In this document: piece after piece, positions 5,418-10,142 of the stretch
Layout of the letters: the number at the start of each line of letters is the position of its first letter
How positions within the stretch are numbered: position 1 is the stretch's first letter
Origin: Candidatus Peregrinibacteria bacterium
GTDB taxonomy: Bacteria; Patescibacteriota; Gracilibacteria; UM-FILTER-43-11
Assembly: GCA_016220125.1 (NCBI GenBank)
Contig: JACRIF010000137.1
Coordinates: 1 to 10,142, forward strand
Reading direction: 5' to 3'
Length of the DNA stretch: 10,142 nt
Made by a program: the position numbers and the translations under genes
Notes under the pieces: generated by a model
What the model saw: only the letters and a program-made list of their open reading frames with translations
Told to the model about the DNA's origin: nothing
Databases searched by the model: none

Positions 5418-6107
5418 ATGGTCGTCCCCAGGATGCTGAAATCGCAGGTGATCCAAAAGATGAAAGAGGAGGTGGATCGGCTTCAGGCCGAGGCCCGCCT
5501 GCATTTTTTCGACAACATGATGTACGAGATCAACGATTCGCTGACCTCCATTTTGGCCATCACCGAGATGGAGCCGAAGGATTCGATCCCCAAGATCAAG
5601 CATTACATCCATCGCATCAACCAGTCGCTTCACAGCACCAAAAGCTATCAGATCTCCTCGAAGGGCGAGGAGCGTTTCAATCTCACGCTCGTGTTGCGGA
5701 ATCTGCTCTATGTGATCGAGGAGCATTACAAGAAGGCGAAGCTCGTGACGCTGATTTCCGACATCAAGGCTCCCGTGCTGGGGGACCAGTCCAAGTTCGA
5801 GCAAATCTTCTTCTATATCTTTGTCGACATCCTGGCCCGCGCGGAGTCGGAAACCGAGATCCTGGTCGAGGCGCGCCAAAAGGACCAATTCGCCATGGTG
5901 ACGATCCTCAAGGACCAATTCGCGTTTTCCGAAGAGGCGTTGGCGCAGATCGATCGTTTGACCGAAGAGTCGCCGGACCTGAAGGGTCGGTTGCAGATCA
6001 CCCCCCAGGGAAACGGGGTCGAGCTCATCATCAAGATCCCGCTCCAGTTCCAGATGGTCACCCTGATGGGGGCGCAGGCCAAAAAAGGGGTGGCTAAAAA
6101 CAACTAG
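5418..6107 (+). CDS. Degenerate histidine-kinase-like protein (predicted pseudokinase)
   Basis: 229 residues with no membrane segment. Residues 6-30 are a charged helix. FDNMMYEINDSLTSILAITEM (31-51) lines up with the H-box of the histidine kinase dimerisation domain (typically HEINNPLTSI), but Tyr36 stands where the phospho-accepting His should be. After PKIKHYIHRINQSL comes FNLTLVLRNLL (88-98), like the entry to the ATPase domain. GDQSKFEQIFFYIFVDILARA matches the N-box frame, but both ATP-binding Asn positions are lost (Tyr and Asp). No DxGxG G1 box is visible in the KDQFAFSEE region. The end NGVELIIKIPL resembles the last strand of a HATPase domain. It is therefore probably a scaffold or a partner-binding relative, not an active kinase. 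No response regulator gene is nearby. The start could instead be the ATG at 5433, where helical homology begins. Confidence 0.65.
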   Translation: MVVPRMLKSQVIQKMKEEVDRLQAEARLHFFDNMMYEINDSLTSILAITEMEPKDSIPKIKHYIHRINQSLHSTKSYQISSKGEERFNLTLVLRNLLYVIEEHYKKAKLVTLISDIKAPVLGDQSKFEQIFFYIFVDILARAESETEILVEARQKDQFAMVTILKDQFAFSEEALAQIDRLTEESPDLKGRLQITPQGNGVELIIKIPLQFQMVTLMGAQAKKGVAKNN

Positions 6108-6109
6108 CA

Positions 6110-6132
6110 GCCGTTTGCGGCAGGTTTTTTTT
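6110..6132 (+). terminator. Intrinsic terminator after the kinase-like gene
   Basis: GCCG-TTTG-CGGC (6110-6121) followed three bases later by eight T (6125-6132), two bases after the stop codon. The stem is short (4 bp) but the U-run is long. It lies between convergent genes. Confidence 0.6.
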
Positions 6133-6140
6133 GGGTTGGC

Positions 6141-6701
6141 TTAAAGGGCACCCCTGAGAAGGAGGGCGATATACGCCGCGGTCACGATGCGGAAGATGCG
6201 AGGAAAAATGGTGAAGACGACATATTCCCACGGTCGCATCTTGAAGATGCCCGCGATCAGGCAACAGGTCACATAGGGCACGGGGGTGAGCGCCGCGAGC
6301 ACCATGGTGATGCGTCGATTGCGGAGGAACACCCGTTGCCAGCGCTCGAAGCGCTCGACCGTGAAGATCTCGCGGGCGCCGACATCGCCGAAGGCGTATC
6401 CGACCCAGTACACCACAATGGTGGCCAGCACGCTTCCAATCGAAGTCATCAGCAGGGCGGTCGGAAGTTTGATACCGGCAAGAATGCCAGCGATCACCGG
6501 CCATTCGGGGCCTAGCGGGCCGCCAAAGGTGTCCGCGATGAACCCGCCGAGGAGGCAACCGATGGCGCCATAGGTTTGGATCTCGTGCGCCAGCGTGGCT
6601 TTGATCTGCTCATGGTAAAGGATCGTTGCCGAGAAGGCGACGAGGATGAGCGCGAGCAGGATGAGGCCAGCGATTTGGAAGACTTTTCGTTTCGTGGTCA
6701 T
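6141..6701 (-). CDS. VTT-domain (DedA / SNARE-associated type) membrane protein
   Basis: 186 residues. A membrane helix (7-29) follows a short basic N-terminus (MTTKRK), then helices at roughly 44-60, 66-104 (re-entrant or paired), 130-152 and 158-182. GFIADTFGGPLGPEWPVIAG (53-72), the small-residue stretch SIGSVLATIVVYWVGYAFG (87-105) and MVLAALTPVPYVTCCLIAG (133-151) fit the VTT fold of the DedA/TVP38 family. Members support membrane integrity and are linked to lipid carrier or phospholipid translocation. It is shorter than Escherichia coli DedA proteins (about 220), and the usual GRF-IP motif is replaced by ALTPVP, so it is a divergent branch and transport substrates cannot be inferred. 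It is convergent with the kinase-like gene and divergent from tRNA-Leu. Confidence 0.75.
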   Translation of the reverse strand: MTTKRKVFQIAGLILLALILVAFSATILYHEQIKATLAHEIQTYGAIGCLLGGFIADTFGGPLGPEWPVIAGILAGIKLPTALLMTSIGSVLATIVVYWVGYAFGDVGAREIFTVERFERWQRVFLRNRRITMVLAALTPVPYVTCCLIAGIFKMRPWEYVVFTIFPRIFRIVTAAYIALLLRGAL

Positions 6702-6720
6702 GCGGATTTTGTTCGTTCCA

Positions 6721-6750
6721 ACTGTAGCACGGGTTGCGCCATGGCGTTAA
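6721..6750 (-). promoter_or_regulatory. Promoter of the VTT-domain gene
   Basis: On the minus strand TTAACG (6745-6750, 4 of 6), an 18-base spacer and TACAGT (6721-6726, 4 of 6) with a TG extension. Predicted leader is about 13 bases, without a Shine-Dalgarno site. Confidence 0.45.
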
Positions 6751-6781
6751 GCACCGTGTTTTCGGATGCTGAAATCAGCCC

Positions 6782-6809
6782 TTGAAAAAGGGGAAACCTT
6801 TGATATACT
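6782..6809 (+). promoter_or_regulatory. Promoter of tRNA-Leu
   Basis: TTGAAA (6782-6787, 5 of 6), 16 bases, TATACT (6804-6809, 5 of 6) with a TG extension at 6801-6802. Predicted start is about 6816, some 43 bases before the mature tRNA. Confidence 0.65.
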
Positions 6810-6858
6810 CATCACGCCTTCAGGTTCCTCAGCCGAGGGTTCGAGCGTCAAAACTATT

Positions 6859-6946
6859 GCTCAGGTGGTGGAATGGTAGACACGCCAGCTTGAGGGGCTG
6901 GTGACCGCATTTGGTCGTGGAGGTTCAAGTCCTCTCCTGAGCACCA
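6859..6946 (+). tRNA. tRNA-Leu(GAG)
   Basis: 88 bases including an encoded CCA end (6944-6946). The acceptor stem GCTCAGG (6859-6865) pairs with CCTGAGC (6936-6942), with discriminator A at 6943 as expected for leucine. The anticodon arm is CCAGC-TTGAGGG-GCTGG, giving anticodon GAG, which reads CUC and CUU. A long variable arm (around TGACCGCATTTGGTCG, 6902-6917) marks it as a class II tRNA. The T arm GGAGG-TTCAAGT-CCTCT ends in one G-U pair. It appears to be a single-gene unit with its own promoter. Confidence 0.96.
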
Positions 6947-6961
6947 TAAAAGTAGCGAGAA

Positions 6962-6994
6962 GCGCGGTCCGAGACGAAAGGAGCGCGCATTTTT
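6962..6994 (+). terminator. Possible terminator just after tRNA-Leu
   Basis: GCGCG (6962-6966) can pair with CGCGC (6984-6988) across a 17-base loop, followed by TTTTT (6990-6994). The long loop makes it weak; the better candidate for ending this transcript is at 7087-7112. Confidence 0.3.
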
Positions 6995-7017
6995 AGCGGC
7001 GCGACTGGGGCGAGGAT

Positions 7018-7056
7018 GGATTTGCGTGAATCCACGAAGGGGATTGCAGCAAATCC
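7018..7056. repeat. Nested inverted repeats in the tRNA-HD gene gap
   Basis: GGATTTGC (7018-7025) and GCAAATCC (7049-7056) are perfect 8-base inverted arms. Inside, AATCC (7029-7033) and GGATT (7041-7045) offer competing partners, so two small hairpins or one large one can form. Another copy, GCAAAATCC, occurs at 7073-7081. The 228-base gap 6947-7174 holds no gene I can support; its content is this repeat, the terminators and the HD gene promoter. Confidence 0.45.
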
Positions 7057-7086
7057 AAGCGTTTCCCTATTGGCAAAATCCACAGT

Positions 7087-7112
7087 CCGGCCCAAAGCCA
7101 GGCGGTTTTTTT
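7087..7112 (+). terminator. Intrinsic terminator between tRNA-Leu and the HD gene
   Basis: CCG and CC (7087-7092, one bulged G) pair with GGCGG (7101-7105) around an eight-base loop, followed directly by seven T (7106-7112). It would end the tRNA transcript and insulate the HD gene. Confidence 0.6.
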
Positions 7113-7155
7113 CTCATGGGCTCTTTTCACGATACGGGAATAATTGATAAGCTGA

Positions 7156-7164
7156 TGGTAATTA
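7156..7164 (+). promoter_or_regulatory. Extended -10 element before the HD-domain gene
   Basis: TGGTAATTA gives a TGn extension plus TAATTA (4 of 6). No good -35 box is present at 16-18 bases. The predicted start is about four bases before the ATG, so the mRNA would be nearly leaderless. Confidence 0.35.
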
Positions 7165-7174
7165 ATTCAAAACG

Positions 7175-7840
7175 ATGGATAAAAAAGTCATTCTCAAAAA
7201 AGTCGCGGACCATGTGCGGGAAAAAATGTCGTCCGAGGGCTCGGGCCACGACTGGTGGCACATCGTGCGCGTGTGGAACATGGCCCGCCATTTGGCCAAG
7301 GAGGAGAAGGCCGATCTGTTTGTGGTCGAGCTGGGAGCCTTGCTCCACGACATTGCCGACTACAAGTTCCACGGGGGCGACTATTCGGTGGGCCCGCGCG
7401 TGGCGCGCGAGGTGATGGAGCCGTTGGGGGTGGATTTGGAAACCATGGACCACGTGTGCGACATCGTTGCCACCATCTCGTTCAAGGGCGGGGTGAATAG
7501 AGAGGGGATGAGAACCCTTGAGGGGAAGATTGTGCAGGACGCGGATCGCCTCGACGCCATTGGAGCCATGGGTATTGCCCGGGTCTTCGCATTCGGGGGC
7601 AACCGCAACCGCCCCATGCACGACCCCGACCAGAAACCTCAAACCTATAAGAACAAAGAGGAATACATTGCCGCGTTCAAGAAAAACGAGGGCACCTCGA
7701 TCAACCATTTTTACGAAAAGTTGTTGCTCCTGAAAGACCGCATGAACACCAAGGCGGCCACCGAGATCGCCAAGTCCAGGCATGAGTTCATGGAAGGGTA
7801 TCTGAATCAATTTTACGCGGAGTGGGAGGGGAAGAGATAA
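7175..7840 (+). CDS. HD-domain phosphohydrolase (YpgQ/YedJ-like)
   Basis: 221 residues, cytosolic. GHDWWHIVRVWNMA (24-37) supplies the first His (25, 29). LGALLHDIADYKF (53-65) contains the HD pair His58-Asp59. VQDADRLDAIGAMGIARVF (120-138) supplies the last metal ligand, Asp124, with the conserved DRLDAIG(A)xG motif of this subfamily. FGGNRNRPMHDP and HFYEKLLLLKDRMNTKAA are typical of Bacillus subtilis YpgQ and E. coli YedJ relatives; YpgQ splits nucleoside triphosphates to the monophosphate and pyrophosphate. The motif set is complete, so it should be active on a phosphate ester or nucleotide, with substrate unproven. The ATG at 7175 begins the homologous region. It stands alone, followed by a strong terminator shared with the convergent htrA-like gene. 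Confidence 0.88.
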   Translation: MDKKVILKKVADHVREKMSSEGSGHDWWHIVRVWNMARHLAKEEKADLFVVELGALLHDIADYKFHGGDYSVGPRVAREVMEPLGVDLETMDHVCDIVATISFKGGVNREGMRTLEGKIVQDADRLDAIGAMGIARVFAFGGNRNRPMHDPDQKPQTYKNKEEYIAAFKKNEGTSINHFYEKLLLLKDRMNTKAATEIAKSRHEFMEGYLNQFYAEWEGKR

Positions 7841-7865
7841 TTTCGAATTCAAAAATCCAATTTAA

Positions 7866-7889
7866 AAAGCCCCAGTTTCCCGGGGCTTT
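7866..7889. terminator. Bidirectional intrinsic terminator between the HD and protease genes
   Basis: AAAGCCCC (7866-7873) and GGGGCTTT (7882-7889) form a perfect 8-bp stem with an eight-base loop. On the minus strand the stem runs into TTTTT, making a good terminator for the protease gene. On the plus strand a broken T-run (CTTTCGTATTT) follows. Confidence 0.85.
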
Positions 7890-7900
7890 CGTATTTAGTT

Positions 7901-7928
7901 TGCTCGCAGCTCAAAGCTCCCAGCTTAG
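7901..7928. repeat. Degenerate heptamer tandem repeat at the protease 3' end
   Basis: Four heptamers in register: TGCTCGC, AGCTCAA, AGCTCCC, AGCTTAG. The last overlaps the stop codon of the protease gene (7925-7927). A different heptamer repeat (CTTGTGA) lies at the other flank, beyond the gene's promoter. Confidence 0.4.
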
Positions 7929-9181
7929 TTTTTAGCTTCCTCCAACGTTACCTTCACCTCCATCGTCTTCCCGCTGCGCCAGATTTTCAGCGTCACGGTG
8001 TCGCCGGGGGCTTTGGTGGCGATCATGGTTTGGAGGGGGCTGTCGTCCGCGACTTTTGTTCCGTCCACTTCCAGGATCACATCCTTGATCTTGAGCCCCG
8101 CTTTTTCGGCCGGGGAGCCGGGCACCACCGCGAACTGGCCTTCCTCCTCTTTGCCCACGAGCAGGGCGCCGCCCTTCACATCGATTTTAAGCTCTTTCGC
8201 CTTGGCTTCGTCCAAGAGCAGGTAGCGCACGCCCAGGAAGGGGCGGACGATTCGCCCGTTTTTCATGATGCTCTGGATAAGCGGTTTGATGTCGTCGATC
8301 GGGATGGCGAAGCCGATGCTCTGCGCGCCGTTGGCCATGGCGGTGTTGATGCCGACCACCTGGCCGGCCAAGTTCACGAGCGGCCCACCCGAGTTGCCGG
8401 GGTTGATGGCCGCGTCGGTCTGGAGCAGGTTCATCAGATTCTCGGATCCGCTCGCGGAGCCGGCGGTGATTTGGCGGCCTTTTCCGCTGATGATGCCCGT
8501 GGTCACGGAGTTCTGGTATTCGGCCAGGGCGTTGCCGATGGCCACCACGCGCTGTCCGATCTGCAAATCGCCGGAGCTTCCCAATTCCACGGTCGGGAGG
8601 TTCTGGGCCTTTTTGTCCTTTCCGTCTTTCATGCGCAGGACCGCGATGTCGTTGATGGTGTCTTTGCTCACCAGTTCGGCGGGGTACTCGGTGCCATCCG
8701 TGGTGATCACGGTGAAGCCCGCCTCGAGGTCGTCCACCACGTGCTTGTTGGTCAGCACCAGGCCGTCGGCGGTCACGATGAAGCCGCTGCCTCCTCCGAC
8801 CTTTTGAGGAGTCTTTTTGATGTTTCCGTTGTCATCCTGCTGGTACGGTTGCTGGTTGCCGAAGGGCATCCCGCCGAAGGGGTCGTTGAAGTTGAAGAAG
8901 AAATCGTTCATGCCCATGCCCATTCCTTGCCGGTAAAGGGGCAGGTCCTTGGTGATCACGATGCTGACCACCGCGGGGCCGACTTTTTTGGCCGAGTCGA
9001 TGATGGAGGATTCCTCGACCAGCACCTTTTCCTTGCTTCCGCCCGCCTTCACGGTGGATCCCGTGTCGGGGGCAATGGGGCGGACCAGGCTGAGTGTGAG
9101 GGCTCCGCCCAAAAATCCGCTGATGACGGAAAGGGCGACGACCAGCACCAGGAGTCCGTGGGGTTTCTTGGAGTCGAACAT
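7925..9181 (-). CDS. HtrA/DegP-type serine protease (S1C family) with one PDZ domain
   Basis: 418 residues; membrane-anchored quality-control protease that cleaves unfolded or stress-damaged envelope proteins. A single membrane helix (about 9-33) after MFDSKKPHG places the rest outside the cytoplasm. The trypsin-like domain carries the full triad: His147 (LTNKHVVD), Asp178 (TINDIAVLR) and Ser264 (INPGNSGGPLVN). One PDZ domain spans about 315-410 (VPGSPAEKAGLKIKDVILEV), as in DegS and Gram-positive HtrA, fewer than the two of DegP. Residues 85-125 are a Gly/Met/Phe/Asn/Gln-rich loop (GMGMGMNDFFFNFND) before the protease core, at the place of the flexible LA loop. The start at 9179-9181 directly precedes the anchor; the in-frame ATG at 9241 would add 20 residues and lies upstream of its promoter. 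Possible symbol htrA/degP, not assigned because paralogues cannot be told apart. Confidence 0.95.
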   Translation of the reverse strand: MFDSKKPHGLLVLVVALSVISGFLGGALTLSLVRPIAPDTGSTVKAGGSKEKVLVEESSIIDSAKKVGPAVVSIVITKDLPLYRQGMGMGMNDFFFNFNDPFGGMPFGNQQPYQQDDNGNIKKTPQKVGGGSGFIVTADGLVLTNKHVVDDLEAGFTVITTDGTEYPAELVSKDTINDIAVLRMKDGKDKKAQNLPTVELGSSGDLQIGQRVVAIGNALAEYQNSVTTGIISGKGRQITAGSASGSENLMNLLQTDAAINPGNSGGPLVNLAGQVVGINTAMANGAQSIGFAIPIDDIKPLIQSIMKNGRIVRPFLGVRYLLLDEAKAKELKIDVKGGALLVGKEEEGQFAVVPGSPAEKAGLKIKDVILEVDGTKVADDSPLQTMIATKAPGDTVTLKIWRSGKTMEVKVTLEEAKN

Positions 9182-9212
9182 GATGGGAAATTTAATTTTA
9201 AAATCTGAATTG

Positions 9213-9241
9213 ATCCTAAGTGCTGAGATTCCATTTATCAA
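9213..9241 (-). promoter_or_regulatory. Promoter of the HtrA-like protease gene
   Basis: On the minus strand TTGATA (9236-9241, 5 of 6), 17 bases, TAGGAT (9213-9218, 4 of 6). The predicted leader is about 25 A/T-rich bases without a Shine-Dalgarno site. I saw no obvious stress-sigma or CtsR/CIRCE-type site. Confidence 0.55.
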
Positions 9242-9274
9242 GATCCCGGCGTCAAAAAATCGTCAAATTGCAGT

Positions 9275-9344
9275 GTCTCAAGCACGAGTTCCAAGTCTCA
9301 AGGGATTGAAATTTCCTTGAGACTCTCGCTTGTGACTTGTGACT
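9275..9344. repeat. GTCTCAAG repeats and 10-bp inverted repeat between ligA and the protease gene
   Basis: GTCTCAAG occurs at 9275-9282 and 9295-9302, exactly 20 bases apart, and inverted (CTTGAGAC) at 9316-9323. The last two form a perfect 10-bp stem, AGTCTCAAGG / CCTTGAGACT (9294-9303, 9315-9324), with an 11-base loop. It begins 21 bases after the ligA stop but has no U-run on either strand. Next to it CTTGTGA is repeated in tandem (9329-9344). It may be a Rho-type 3' end, or a site for a protein controlling the protease promoter about 55 bases away. Confidence 0.5.
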
Positions 9345-9345
9345 C

Positions 9346-10142
9346 TTAGCGGATCATTTTCAAAAATTTCGCCTCGTCGATGATCGGCACGCCAAGTTTC
9401 TGGGCGTCGTCAAACTTGCTGCCGGGTTCGGTTCCCGCCAGAACGAAGGTGGTGTTCTTGCTGACCGCGGCCGCGGATTTTCCGCCGTTCAGGCGAATCA
9501 ATTCCTTGGCCGCGTCTCGGCTCAGGGTCGGAAGGGTGCCGGTGATCACAAAGGTTTGGTCCTTCAATTTGTGGGTGAGCGCCTTTTTTTCAATGGTCAG
9601 TTTTACGCCGGCTTTCTGGAGCTTGTGGAGCAGGGCGACATTTTTTTTGTCGTGGAACCAATCGTAAATGGCCGGGGCAACGGTGTCGCCGATGCGCCCG
9701 ATGGCGTTGATCTCCTCGAGGCTCATTTTCTGGATTTCGTGGAGCAGGGTTTCGATCTCCGCCACTTCGATTTTTTTGGAGGGCGCGGGCTCGTCGAATA
9801 GCCCCATCTGTTCACGCTTTTGGGATTCGGCGATTTCGACGTGATGGGTTTTGAGCTGAAGATGGTCCGCTAGCAACGAGGCGTTTTCCTCGCCGATGTA
9901 GCGGATGCCGAGGGCATAGATGAAACGGGGCACGGAAACGATTTTGGCCTTTTCGATGGAATCGAGTAGGTTCTGGGTTTTTTTGTCCTTGAACAGGTCC
10001 AGCGTCACCAGGTCATCGTATTTAAGGGTGAAGAAATCGGCCGCGTCGCGCACCAGGTTTTCGTTGATGAGTTGTTCGATGATCTTTTCACCAAGCCCGA
10101 TGATGTCGAAGGCGGCGCGCGAGACAAAATGCTCGAGTTGGA
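9346..10142 (-). CDS. ligA: NAD-dependent DNA ligase, C-terminal part
   Basis: Seals nicks in duplex DNA using NAD. Only the last 264 residues are in the window; the frame is open to the right edge, so the adenylation, OB and most zinc-finger parts lie outside. Visible residues begin LEHFVSRAAFDIIGLGEKII, the usual stretch after the zinc finger. Helix-hairpin-helix motifs follow: FIYALGIRYIGEENASLLAD (visible residues 73-92) and INAIGRIGDTVAPAIYDWF (144-162). The BRCT domain is 192-264 (LKDQTFVITGTLPTLSR to the end). Between the two HhH motifs there are about 30 extra residues compared with typical LigA, including QMGLF at 111-115, which resembles the beta-clamp-binding consensus. The GTG at 10051-10053 is an internal Val, not a start. 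Confidence 0.95.
   Translation of the reverse strand, partial: QLEHFVSRAAFDIIGLGEKIIEQLINENLVRDAADFFTLKYDDLVTLDLFKDKKTQNLLDSIEKAKIVSVPRFIYALGIRYIGEENASLLADHLQLKTHHVEIAESQKREQMGLFDEPAPSKKIEVAEIETLLHEIQKMSLEEINAIGRIGDTVAPAIYDWFHDKKNVALLHKLQKAGVKLTIEKKALTHKLKDQTFVITGTLPTLSRDAAKELIRLNGGKSAAAVSKNTTFVLAGTEPGSKFDDAQKLGVPIIDEAKFLKMIR

Noticed and set aside
8030..9208. 392-residue open frame antisense to the HtrA-like gene
   Set aside because: The minus-strand frame has a full protease triad and PDZ domain; the antisense product is a Gly/His/Val-rich shadow without known motifs.

Overview
The window is ordinary, dense bacterial chromosome with ten protein genes (two cut by the window edges) and one tRNA gene. 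Most genes are single transcription units facing alternating directions. Bacterial hallmarks are methionyl-tRNA formyltransferase, NAD-dependent DNA ligase, an HtrA/DegP-type protease and sigma70-like promoters. TGA serves as an ordinary stop (end of the DHH gene), so this is not a UGA-glycine code lineage. The TrmB-type regulator, the lack of recognisable Shine-Dalgarno sites and the small housekeeping genes would fit a candidate-phylum (Patescibacteria-like) bacterium, but that placement is inference and weak.

Layout. 1-1585 (minus): fmt, then a DUF1761 membrane protein, then the start of a VOC/glyoxalase-fold gene running off the left edge. 1586-1757: divergent promoter region between fmt and a DHH/DHHA1 phosphoesterase (NrnA-like), with overlapping inverted repeats. 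1758-4312 (plus): the DHH gene, then a long SAM-dependent methyltransferase with an unrecognised N-terminal half. 4342-6107: a divergent pair, a TrmB-family regulator (minus) and a small protein that looks like a histidine kinase stripped of its catalytic residues (plus). Their shared 272-base spacer holds a 30-bp palindrome sitting in the regulator's own promoter, a strong promoter towards the kinase-like gene, and a roughly 145-base leader that can fold into a 16-bp hairpin and has two alternative pairing partners for one strand. 6141-6701 (minus): a VTT/DedA-type membrane protein. 6859-6946: tRNA-Leu(GAG). 7175-7840 (plus): an HD-domain phosphohydrolase. 7925-9181 (minus): the HtrA-like protease. 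9346-10142 (minus): the C-terminal part of ligA.

Most genes are housekeeping: translation initiation (fmt, tRNA-Leu), nucleotide and RNA-fragment turnover (the DHH and HD proteins), envelope proteolysis (HtrA) and DNA ligation (LigA). The less ordinary part is the TrmB / leader RNA / pseudo-kinase locus, which reads as one self-contained regulatory unit. Two further oddities are an insertion in LigA carrying a beta-clamp-binding-like motif, and the absence of Shine-Dalgarno sequences before all nine visible start codons, with at least one gene predicted to be leaderless. I saw no mobile element, CRISPR array, rRNA or origin.
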